From positions 18,768,288 through 18,832,287 of the forward strand of contig NC_092676.1 of the NCBI RefSeq assembly GCF_964355755.1: DNA of 64,000 nucleotides, in the 5' to 3' direction. Below are positions 1 to 10,178 of this stretch, in pieces. This DNA comes from Antedon mediterranea (taxonomy: Eukaryota; Echinodermata; Crinoidea; Comatulida; Antedonidae). Within the stretch, counting starts at the first letter, position 1. Every line of letters starts with the position of its first letter. Made by a program: the position numbers and the translations under genes. The notes below the pieces were generated by a model. That model was not told the DNA's origin, did not search any database, and saw only the letters and a list, made by a program, of their open reading frames with translations.

Positions 1-190
1 ATCATCATCATCATCATCTTTATCATCATCATAATCTTTATTTTCTTCATCGTAGTCTTCTTCACCATCATCTTCATCAATATCATCGTCGTTATCATCA
101 TCATCTTTATCATCATCATAATCTTTATTTTCTTCATCGTAGTTTTCTTCATCATCATCTTCATCAATATCATCGTCGTCATCATCATTA
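1..190. repeat. Imperfect 87 bp tandem repeat of ATC/TTC triplets
   Basis: About two copies of an 87 bp unit built from ATC, TTC and GTC triplets; the motif beginning CTTTATCATC recurs at 18 and 105. On the minus strand one frame is open through the whole stretch and would read as a run of Asp and Glu with a few Lys, Tyr and Asn. The period is a multiple of three (29 codons), so an acidic coding exon running off the left edge cannot be excluded. There is no splice site or start I can defend, so simple-sequence DNA is the safer call. Confidence 0.6.
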
Positions 191-1051
191 TATTTTAAAA
201 CAAAATTGTATTCACTTTCATACATTCTTCAATCTTTCAATTTCATCAAAAGAAAGAAAGATTATACAATATTGTATGACTCACTTCTTCATTTATTATT
301 CATCATATTTATATATTCACTTGATAATCAAATAGTTAACAATGAAAAAAAAAATAATCTTGAATTCAAACACTTTTTTTATTTTATTTATTTATTTTGA
401 TTTATTCATTTAGTCCTTCATTTATTGACTCATTCGTAAATGTAAATAATAATGTAATTTAATAAGTGTAATTGTCCTGAAATCCAAATGATTCATAATT
501 TATTATTTAAAAAAAAATGTTCTGCTGCCACAATGAAGACATCTTTTTAGTTTATCATTTAAACTATTTTCACTTACTACTGTATGTGAAGTTTTGTTTT
601 TGTAGCTCATGGAAACTGAGGATCTTTTTTAAAAAAAACTTTAAAAATAATAAAAATATCACTGTTACAGATAATTGTTTATAATATTTTTCTGTTTTTG
701 TTTTGTATTCTATCAGTCTTTTATTAATTGGCAGGTAAGATAATTACAATTATTTACCAAACGATATTGGTTACCTTTTGATCAATATTTTGTAGTTTTG
801 TATTTTTTTTTTTTTTGGTATTCTGTTTTTTGTATTATATTACTTGGGATAAAAAATATATTGTATTGTTTTGTTCATTCCATCATAACACTTTTTTTTA
901 GTATCTGTATTCTGTTATTTTTGTTTAAAATATATTTGTTTAAATTATTTGATATTTTTCCATGGTACACTGATAGGTTGTTTTTGTATAATAGTTGAGG
1001 GAAAAAATGTTTTTCCTTCACATTCCAGTACAACATTTTTTTATTTTAATT
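191..1051. other. AT-rich stretch, no gene seen
   Basis: T-rich low-complexity DNA. The short open frames here are Phe/Leu/Ile-rich artefacts of poly-T. It probably belongs to the dystrophin intron upstream of 2461, since the preceding dystrophin exon is not in view. Confidence 0.5.
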
Positions 1052-1100
1052 CGTAGTAGTAGTGGTAGTAGTGGTAGTAGTAGTAGTAGTGGTAGTAGTG

Positions 1101-1143
<43 letters not shown>

Positions 1144-1150
1144 TAGTAGT
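1052..1150 (+). repeat. (GTA)n/(GTG) microsatellite
   Basis: About 33 triplets of GTA/TAG with scattered GTG interruptions. It reads as poly-Ser/Gly in one frame, but no coding context supports translation. Confidence 0.9.
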
Positions 1151-2460
1151 TGTAACTTAACTGTTTGTATTATTTTGTATAATTTTTATTTTGTTTCTTT
1201 AGTTTAGCATACACATTCTGTATATTCCTTTTTTGCTCTAAATGTTTAGACTGAAAACTACTAAACAAACAGACAGAGTCTGTCTTCGGTTGAGCAACAG
1301 ATTGCAACTAATAAACAACTAAATGGATAAAAAAGTTCAAAAGATATTAATTGATAATAATTAATAATTATTAATTTGTAGTGTTTTCAATCAAAGAACA
1401 TTTTTTTCTTTAAATTTCTGGAAAGACAATTGGTATTCATTCTGTGATTTTTCTGTAAAGATTAGTATATCTTGTGTCATTGACAACTATTTATTTGGTG
1501 GTAAATCTTGTAGATTGAAAGTTAATCCAACTTCTCTAGCCATAGTATAAAAACGTTAATAACTATCTACCAGAAAAGCATCATTTCTATAAAGTCAGAA
1601 ATTGAAAAAGTCGTTTCACTACGCAACAGCGTGATTTTCTATTGATGCTGCAAACGAGCAAGTTATCCGACGATGTAGAGACATTTCACTAATTGCATTC
1701 TTGCCGTCAATACAATTCTTTCATACATCCTGATTGGTTTTTAAGCCTAGCGTTGCTTCGTTAAATACAATTACACTATATGCAAGCATCAATTCTGCAA
1801 ACATTAAATCCACAAGGCTCTGATGATAAGCGTCGATGCAGACACGCATTCTTCAACTAAGCTACCAACTGTATTTTCCATTGAACCATACAGCGAGCTT
1901 CTTATTATCTTTTATTACGTGGGAGTTATAAATATCATGTATATTTCAATTCACTGATAATTATTTGTTATGTATAGTTCCTCTATCCGGACATTAATAT
2001 CAATATAAACGACGTATATCAATGAAAGTGGAGCTGGTGGCATAGTTCATAGAATGTCAAAACTACAACATTACCTGATAAAAAAGTTGTTTTTGCATTT
2101 CACTGAAGTGGAAAATTTTACCTTGTGGGCAGTTTGAAAGTAATATGTTGTGCTAGCCCCAAACTTATTTAAAAAGATATCTTGTACATGGGCAGGTGCC
2201 CCATCATAGTAGTATACAGTGGTAGCCCCACTACCGTGTTTTGCACATTGGAAAATGTTGTTCATTTGTACCCAATAATCCTGTATTCTTTTTTAGTAGA
2301 GTGGCAAATATTCCAAAAAGTGATACTTGGTGTTTCATCTGTGCTTTCATAGCTAAATTTAAGATAATGAAAAGTAAAATTTATTATTAAAATATTATTA
2401 TTATTTACTAACAATATTTTGAAAATTATTCAACAGTTTTTATTTTTTGTATTCTTGCAG
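1151..2460. other. Presumed dystrophin intron, no exon recognised
   Basis: AT-rich DNA ending in a good polypyrimidine tract and acceptor AG at 2459-2460. I looked for the coiled-coil exon that precedes this part of dystrophin and did not find it, so it should lie left of the window. A minus-strand open frame at 2071-2265 has no recognisable family. Confidence 0.5.
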
Positions 2461-4120
2461 CCACAAGATAGGGCATATTCACAAGGATCATCTTCTCGCA
2501 CATCACCAGCTCTCTCACCTACATCGTCAGTTGGATCACTGTCAAGATCAAAACGCTCTCTCCAACCAGCCATCATCGAACCCTCCAAAATGAACGGAGG
2601 ACACACGCCGAGTGACATCGATAGTGATACGACAGGTAAATCATCTCATCATGTTATTGTAAAACTGGGATCAAACAATGTTGTAATAACATACTGTGTA
2701 TGTGTGGCTGGGGAGTTAAAATAAAGTTATTTTTACACTAAGATTTTGTGATTAGTGTGAACGGTTAATTTCGTACTACACACATTTTTAACTTTTTTTC
2801 AAATGGCCACCGAACTGAAGTGCGCACTCTGTGTGATTTTAAACTGTGGGTCCTCCAGTTTAGGATTATTCAAAAGATTTAAAAATCAAAATGAGCCAGA
2901 AGGTCAACCTCGAGTACTTATTCACACACATTGTGGATTGATGAGACGACATGATCATTAAATAGTGCCTTGAAATGAATATAAATTTTCATTTACCAAT
3001 CGTTTGGGGATCAATTGCTCAATGCTGATAGTACACACTATACATACTTTCATAAGTTTTGTTATATTTAATATTTTAAACTTGTTTAGGTGATGATTTC
3101 CAGTCAATGTCTCCACGGTCATTGCATCACTTTAAAGATGACTCTAAAGATAACACCCCAAAGAAACCTGAGAAACAGTCAACAAAAGCAAGAAAGGTAG
3201 ACTTAGATGAAGTAATTCGGGAACTTAACAACTTCCCAGATGAAAAGTCAAAAGTATCAGGTACAGTTGAACATAGTGAAGGTTAAATTTGAAATGTAGC
3301 TATAAGGTCCAAGGCTCCCCCTGACTCTAGTTCTAGAGGTAGGACAACAAGTCTTAGCAGACATCGACTGGAGTTGTGACTTGGTGGTTATGATGCTCGG
3401 CTGCCAATACAAGGTCCTGGGTTCAAGTCCTCTCATATCGGTATTTTTTCTAATGACATATTGTACTCCCAAACACTTGTAATCATATACACAAGAGCAT
3501 ATTTTATATATGGTTATCCATGCCAATTTGCCTAAAATATGAAGAAAAATAAAGGTGGCAGCTATATGGCATATATGTAAGTAAAAAGTGAACACTGTCT
3601 TAGGCTATGATAAAATATGAATGTGTGAAATTAGGCCACCCATAAAACCCATCATCCAAGAAATAAATACTGAGATTGAAGGTGAAAAAATGAACCTCTG
3701 GCGATATTTTTCATTTTCATGTCTTGCTACAAGGTTTAGCCATAAGCTAGGTTGTTAGTACTTACAACTAACATAACCTTACTTTGGTAAATTTCTCCTG
3801 ACCTTTGCTATAGATAGTAGTATTAGACAAAGCGAGACCCAAATTAGCTTTCAGAGAAACATGTGTTCTGCAAACCAAACTTACAGAAACTGACATTCAG
3901 TGACTCCCATAGCTACTCCAGATTATGTATATTCATTTATCCAAATATTGCTAACTTCAATTAATACTTCTATATTGGCTATTTGTGTCTTTTAGGTTCA
4001 AGTAGTGTTGGAGACTTGTTTCACATGGCAGATAACATTGGAAAAGCAGTAGGCACTTTGGTCACTGTAATGACCGACGAAGAGGTCAACCTTACTGACC
4101 TTGATAACCAAGAAAACTAA
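2461..4120 (+). CDS. DMD: Dystrophin, C-terminal end (three terminal coding exons)
   Basis: 3' end of a dystrophin/utrophin-type gene, the rod-like cytoskeletal protein linking actin to the membrane dystroglycan complex. Exons: 2461-2635, 3090-3260, 3996-4120; all have AG/GT borders, and the two internal junctions are phase 1. The first encodes a Ser-rich linker (SPTSSVGSLSRSK). The second contains DLDEVIRELNNFP, matching the conserved LEEVMEQLNNSFP segment near the dystrophin C-terminus. The last encodes VGDLFHMADNIGKAVGTL and VTVMTDEE, then stops after DNQEN. The last exon resembles the alternative C-terminus of short vertebrate dystrophin isoforms made when the penultimate exon is skipped (SLFHMADDLGRA). 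ZZ, EF-hand-like and coiled-coil parts must lie upstream. AATAAA at 4219 is 99 bp after the stop. The intron between exons two and three holds a SINE. Recognition is by motif memory, not a search. Confidence 0.9.
3360..3445 (+). repeat. tRNA-derived SINE head in dystrophin intron
   Basis: A tRNA-like segment with an A-box-like TTGGTGGTTATGATG and a B box GGGTTCAAGTCC spaced as in a tRNA promoter, and a CTGCCAAT anticodon-loop-like segment. The acceptor stem does not pair well and no CCA-proximal structure is seen, so it is a SINE or tRNA pseudogene rather than a functional tRNA. Confidence 0.6.
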
Positions 4121-4218
4121 AAAAAAGTATTCCCTAACAGTCATGCAGTTTCATATGTATAAACAAAAATGTTTGAAATACAATTTTATGCAACTTTTAC
4201 TTTGAAATCTTGGAACCA

Positions 4219-4224
4219 AATAAA
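4219..4224 (+). promoter_or_regulatory. Polyadenylation signal AATAAA, dystrophin
   Basis: Canonical AATAAA 99 bp after the stop codon of the dystrophin last exon. Other A/T-rich hexamers follow further down, so longer 3' ends are possible. Confidence 0.5.
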
Positions 4225-6439
4225 TTTAAAGGATGTTTATGTTGAAAACATACACAGCGCCCTCAGTGGAGCTATGTATAGTTCCGAGGTTTGTTACAAC
4301 ATAGTTTGCCTTAACACCTGCCTTTTAACATTATTTTAAACAACATTATTAAACTACAGAATATATGTTTCAAGTTGAGATCTCTAAAATAACTTATGGA
4401 CTTGCTACTTAAGAAGTACAAAAATGAATGCATATTAATTTGATAATTAGTTACTAATTATAAATTGTATTCAACATTTTATATAATTATTTTTGCAGTT
4501 TATATAGGAGATATGATACACATATTACGTTTTTAAAATAGAAATCTTAATCAAATAATATATAAATATATATAATTTACATGCTTCATTATTATTCATA
4601 ATGTAAATAGCAAATAAATGAATCCCCATACTTTCTTTTTACCGTGATTAGAAAATGAATGAATCAGAATTTTTATTTAGTTATTTTTCTTTAATATAAT
4701 AATGGGTTAATTGATTGAAAAAAAAACAATTTATTAAGGCAGTATTTTAAAATTTTAAAATTATTTTGATAATTATATGAATTACAAGTTATTTATCTGT
4801 TAGTCAAAATGAGTAAATGAAAAAGAATATCAAAATTGAGCACCTATGAACTGAGTAACATACTGCAAAATACAGAGGGCGACAGTCGGAGTTATTTGAT
4901 TTTCCAGTCCATATTAAAAATACAGAAAACTTTAAATTTTACTAAGCTTTTGTGACATTAAAGAAAACAAATAAAATCATTTGTTTATTTGTTTTATAAA
5001 ACATTTTTAAAAATGGCTATAAGGAAAGATCAGATTGTATATACCAGAAAATGCACAGTCAATATAATTTTATTGAATTTTTTAAACCATGACATGATGT
5101 TAAATGTTATGTCATCTACAATCATCCAATCAGATGCGAGGATCTACTTAAGCATTATATAAATTGCATAAAATTAAAACTATCATTTAGGCTGTTTTTT
5201 AAAATAAATTATCCATTATGTATAAATTATATTTAAATTTTTTTTTTTTTTTTTACTTGTACTATAGGCCTATATTACTATGCTTTGGATATAATTTACT
5301 ATTTAGTATATGTATTCAAGTTTTTTTTTATATTATTATGAATGATTGGAGAAGTATTTTCTTAAAAGAGAGAGTTGATATTAAACTAAGAAAGTTGTTT
5401 TAGTTAGAAATTGTGGTACATTAAAAATGGTTAAAATGTAACACTGCACCATTTTCTTTTTTGAATTTTTGTTTGCTTAGAAATAGATCTCGAAAATATG
5501 ATTTGGTTAATATAATTTTAAGTTCATACTATTATATTCTTATTACTGTAGTTAATAATTTCAAATATTGTAGAACATCTCATTTGGGAAAGACACCTCC
5601 ATTCAGGGGACACCAGCATTAAAGGGACACTTTCTCTTGAAATGAAAGATAGGAAATTCTTATTAAATATGATACTTTATTGAGTTCTGAAGACGTTCCT
5701 TCTACTGTACACATATTTTTTGTTGTAGAAAGTGGGTAGTGTTATTCATAAATTCTCTGTTACACTCCCCAAACATAACTTTTTGTGCCATGTTCTTTAA
5801 TGTTTGATAAGCTTTTTGGTTTACAAAAAGCAAATCATTTCACAAATTATACAATTTCAAATCATGTGCGTCAACAATCTTGGTTTTTAATTTATATCAT
5901 TGTTGAATATTCAATGCACAAGTATAATACATATATTAAATATGTAATATTGATATAATTCATATCAAATAATGTCAGCAATTTATTAATTATGTGTATT
6001 ATTCTTATTAAGAAGAAAATGGTTTAACAGTCTTCCAAATTAGTCGAATTTCCCAGTATTCAACAAATTAATCAAACATTTTATGTTAATATTTTAAATA
6101 GAAAACTGTTAAAAAAATATGTTTCATCAATATTGTAAATTATTATGTATTAATATAACATTTTGAAACAAAGTGTTCTAGAGTTGTGATTTAAATAAAG
6201 AGGATTCAACTCACAACTTAATCGCAGTTTTGCGTCATGTTCGATACTGCGATAAATTTTTATTCAAGCATGATTACCCTTGATGTAAAGATAAATCTGC
6301 ATTGTACCTAGCCTAATTTTCTATGTATTGTATAATTAAATATGTAGGTTTTAAGAAATGAAACGCAAGTATTTTGGTTTATTTGTATTTGTTTAATAGA
6401 TCAGGTGTCCGAACTAATCTTATGACAATATTTTTGTAT
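4225..6439. other. AT-rich 3'UTR/intergenic DNA, no gene seen
   Basis: Strongly AT-rich, with no open frame resembling a protein. Part may be long 3'UTR of dystrophin. Nothing structured before the palindromic repeats begin near 6440. Confidence 0.5.
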
Positions 6440-8560
6440 TTTGCCCGGTGATAATTGGTTACTGTATGATAACTGACATGCACAGAACAGATTTTGTGAT
6501 TGATATTATGAAGCAGTTATGTCAAAAAATAAAAAGGTCAAAATTTGGCAGGTTTTAAAAAAAATTGCCAAATTTTGACCTTTCTGTTTTCCGACATAAT
6601 TGGTTACTATACGATAATTGACATGCGCAGAACACATTTTATTATTAGTGTATTATAAGTTATGTAAACAAATAAAAGAACACATTTTATGATTCTGCGC
6701 ATGTCAATTATGATAAAGTAACAAGTTATGTCAGAAAATAAAGGGTCGAAATTTGTCAATTTTTTTTAAAATCCCTGCGCTATAGCAAAGTGATTTTTTC
6801 CAAAGATGGCAAAATGTTGACCTTTCTAATTTTCAACATAACTGGTTACTATATCATAATTGACATGCGCAGAACATATATCAATTATGATATACAGGTA
6901 GTAACCAGTTATGTCAAAAAATAAAAGGGTAGAAATTTGGAAAGTTTTCGAAAATTTCTCTGTACTTTAGCACAGGGATTTTTCGAAAATTTGCCAAATT
7001 TCGACCTTTCAAAAGTCGAAATTATATTATTATATTATGATAATTGACATGCACAGAACACATTTTATGATTCTGCGCATGTCAATTATGATAATAATAG
7101 TAACTGGTTATGTCAAAAAATAAAAAGATCGAAATTTGGCAAGTTTCGAAAATGTACAGGCAAATTTTCAAAAAATGGCCGATTTTCGACCCTTTTATTT
7201 TTTGACATAAAGGGTTACTATAGCATAATAAACATGCGCAGAGTCGACTAATGGGTTCTGCGCATGTTAATTGTGCTATAGTAACCAGTTTTATCGAAAA
7301 ATAAAAGGGTCGAAAATTGGCTATTTTTTTGAAAAATTTGCGAAAAATGGCCGATTTTCAACCCTTTTATTTTTTGACATAAATGGTTACTATTGCATAA
7401 TAAATATGCGCAGAGATGAATAATGGGTACTGCGCATGTCAATTGTGCTATAGTAACCAGTTTTGACATAAATGGTTACTATAGTATAATAACCATGCGC
7501 AGAGTCGACTAATGGGTTCTGCGCATGTTTATTGTGCTATAGTAACCAGTTTTATCGAAAAATAAAAAGGTGGGAAATTTGCCATTTTTGGAAAAAATCC
7601 CTGTACTATAGTACAGGAAAATTTGCAAAAAATGGCCGATTTTCGACCCTTTTATTTTTAGACATAAATGGTTACTATTGCATAATAAATATGCGCAGAG
7701 ATGAATAATGGGTACTGCGCATGTCAATTGTGCTATAGTAACCAGTTTTGACATAAATGGTTACTATTGCATAATAACCATGCGCAGAGACGAATAATGC
7801 GTTCTGCGCATGTCAATTGTGCTATAGTAACCTGTTTTGACATAAATGGTTACTATAGTATAATAACCATCCGCAGAGTCGACTAATGGGTTCTGCGCAT
7901 GTTTATTGTGCTATAGTAACCAGTTTTATCGAAAAATAAAAAGGTCGAAAATTTGCCATTTTTGGAAAAAATCCCTGTAGGCTACTATAGTACAGAAAAA
8001 TTTGCGAAAAATGGCCGATTTTCGACCCTTTTATTTTTTGACATAAATGGTTACTATTGCATAATAAACATGCGCAGAGACGAATAATGGGTTCTGCGAA
8101 TTTCAATTGTGCTATAGTAACAAGTTTTGACATAATTGGTTACTATAATATAATAACCATGCGCAGAGTCGACTAATGGGTTCTGCGCATGTTTATTGTG
8201 CTATAGTAACCAGTTTTATCGAAAAATAAAAAGATCGAAAATTTGCCATTTTTGGAAAAAATCCCTGTACTATAGTACAGAAAAATTTGCGAAAAATGGC
8301 CGATTTTCGACCCTTTTATTTTTTGACATAAATGGTTACTATTGCATAATAAACATGCGCAGAGACGAATAATGGGTTCTGCGCATGTCAATTGTGCTAT
8401 AGTAACCAGTTTTGACATAAATGGTTACTATAGCATAATAAACATGCGCAGAGACGAATAATGGGTTCTGCACATGTCAATTAGGCTATAGTAACCAGTT
8501 TTGACATAAATGGTTACTATAGCATAATAAACATGCGTCGACTAATGGGTTCTAGTATTA
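6440..8560. repeat. Array of two alternating palindromes
   Basis: Two palindromic modules alternate. Module A is about 74 bp, e.g. 7213-7286: arms GGTTACTATAGCATAATAAA / complement flanking CATGCGCAGA and TCTGCGCATG. Module B is about 100-120 bp and pairs a TTTTATCGAAAAATAAAA side with a TTTTATTTTTTGACATAAA side around TTTGCC..GGCC and a small ACTATAGTACAG centre. I count about fourteen A modules, regular from 7210 to 8540 and more degenerate before 7200. The repeated minus-strand open frames (MSKLVTIAQL...) are translations of the repeat and are not genes. Confidence 0.85.
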
Positions 8561-9002
8561 ATTTAAGAAGAAGAATATTTAATAATAATATCATTACGGT
8601 GTTCACATAGTCTATCCAGGGTATTTAATTCTAAATATTCCAGAAATAAAATTAATACTCTAATAATAACTAAACAAGTTTAAGTGAGTATTAAATAAAA
8701 TAATTATTGACAATTATTCGTAGGGCAGTGCCAAATTATTTTATGTTTAAAACAACATTACACAGCTTGCTGTGCAATTAACACCATTGTTGTGCTCTTG
8801 AATGGGTTTCCTATGACATAATAGGTGTTAATATGTCAATTGAGTGAGTCTTTCATGGCATTTGTAGTTGAGTTAGTCTTTGGTGACAATAGTAACACAC
8901 ACTTGTAATTGAGTTGTATTTTGATTTTTAAATCATTCCCTAAATAGCCCAAAAAGCTAAAAAAGTGATTTTTTAAAAATGTGTCAGTTAAGTTGAGTTG
9001 AA

Positions 9003-9560
9003 TAATGGGTTCTGCGCTTGTCAATTATGATATAGTAACCAGTTATGTCAAAAATAAAAGGGTGGAAGTTTGGCAAGTTTTCGAAAAATTTATTTTAGTA
9101 CAAGGAATTTTTTTCCAAAAATTGCCAGATCTTTCTCAACCTTTCTATTTTCCGACATAATTGGTTACTATAATATATTATATAACACCTATATAAATTC
9201 CTGTCATTTGATTGGACGAATGTGGGTCACATGGCGTGCAATAGTACGCACTATTCAACGATCGTTAAATAGTACTTTTTGAAACATTTTTGTGTACGAA
9301 AAAAAAACGTCTAGATGTTATATAAAACAAATAATGAATGTTTTGTATTCGTGTAATGGTACAAATAATGGCACTTGGTGAATGATGAAAGGTTATATCA
9401 ACTCGGCTTTGCCTCGTTGATATAACCTTTCATCATTCACCTCGTGCCATTATTTGTACCATTGCACTCATAAACATTCATTATTTGTATAATAATTGAC
9501 ATGCGCAGAACATACATGATTCTGCGCATGTCAATTATGGTATAGTAACCAGTTATGTTT
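9003..9560. repeat. Outlying copies of the palindrome array, split by a MITE
   Basis: A half module at 9003-9180 (TTCTGCGCTTGTCAATTATG, then GTAACCAGTTATGTC, then TCCGACATAATTGGTTACTA) is interrupted by the 297 bp hairpin element. It resumes at 9491 with AATAATTGACATGCGCAGAA and closes near 9556. The stretch between the array and this point (8561-9002) shows no gene. Confidence 0.7.
9194..9490. mobile_element. 297 bp hairpin MITE, copy 1
   Basis: Matches 44564-44860 base for base as far as I can compare by eye (constant offset 35370). The right half is one long hairpin: arms 9328-9402 and 9416-9490, loop around TCGGCTTTGCCTC, with only a few mismatches. The left half (CCTGTCATTTGATTGGACGA...) is unpaired. 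Terminal similarity TATTATAYAA may mark the ends a few bases outside these coordinates. No coding capacity, so it is a non-autonomous element; superfamily not recognised. It sits inside a palindrome module, which dates it as younger than that module. Confidence 0.85.
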
Positions 9561-9953
9561 TAATATATTATTAATTAATAATAATAAAAATATTAGTATA
9601 GCTAATATACCTTCGTCCACATGTGCGCCATTTATGAATTCACGCCTGTTTGTCGGTCCTACAATAATAAGAATTACATTTGTTTCTTAGTCACCCTGTC
9701 CTATATTTAGTAATTATAATATTGTACATTGTAAAATTTAATGTAAACTCCAATATCAGTTTATTAAACTATGATTAAAAATATTCAATCGATTGACACC
9801 TGTCAATGTTTTGCTAACTTGATATTGTACTCGCACATATTACATACAGGGCGGTGCTGTAGATCAGTGGTTTGATAATGGTTATTAAACGTAACGAACC
9901 ATAATATCAATGGATTACTGGGTTAGTTCATGCAGCCCTGGTGCAGGGATTAT
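9561..9953. other. No gene seen
   Basis: AT-rich DNA between the split palindrome repeat and the nested MITE pair. No frame or repeat recognised. Confidence 0.4.
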
Positions 9954-10178
9954 ACAAATATGGTAGTGCTATGCCCAAATCTAGTAGTGATATGACATCA
10001 TCATGTGCATATACAGACATATCGCATGTTTTTAGTCGCGTGGACGCGACTCTTTAGTTCACTATGTCGGTCGGTCGGTCTGTCGGTCTGTCTGTCGGTC
10101 CGGTATCACTATGCGTTTTAGCACGCGACTTATGGCTGTTGGCCTTGTTGTCACATAAAGTTTGATAGTATAGCTTTA
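9954..10178. mobile_element. CTGTCTACAC-type MITE, broken by a nested element
   Basis: The left piece 9954-10028 (CAAATATGGTAGTG, ATGCCCAAAT, GATATGACATCATCATGTGC) and the right piece 10150-10178 (TCACATAAAGTTTGATAGTA) match the interior and right end of the intact copies at 24188 and 42372. They are separated by about 120 bp of a different repeat. The left terminus (AGCTCTGTCTACAC) is missing. Confidence 0.7.
10028..10149. mobile_element. AGTCGCGTG terminal-inverted-repeat element, nested copy
   Basis: Ends TTTTTAGTCGCGTG and CACGCGACTTATGGC..GGCCTTGTT are inverted partners. The interior is a GGTC/GTCT tetranucleotide run (TCGGTCGGTCGGTCTG). Related copies lie at 23738-23864, 56275-56365 and 63758-63806. 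No coding capacity. Confidence 0.7.

Noticed and set aside
2071-2265. Minus-strand 64-codon frame with two similar GATTVYYYDG / GASTTYYFQT phrases
   Set aside because: The internal similarity is weak, no splice or start context is convincing, and it lies within the presumed dystrophin intron.
3360-3445. Functional tRNA gene
   Set aside because: A and B boxes are present but the acceptor stem does not pair; a SINE head fits better.
7248-8418. Repeated minus-strand open frames of 73-81 codons (MSKLVTIAQL...)
   Set aside because: They are translations of the palindrome array; the similarity between them is DNA-level repeat identity, including in non-coding positions.
6440-8560. Possible CRISPR-like array
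   Set aside because: The units are palindromic, unequal in length and lack unique spacers, and the genome is plainly eukaryotic.
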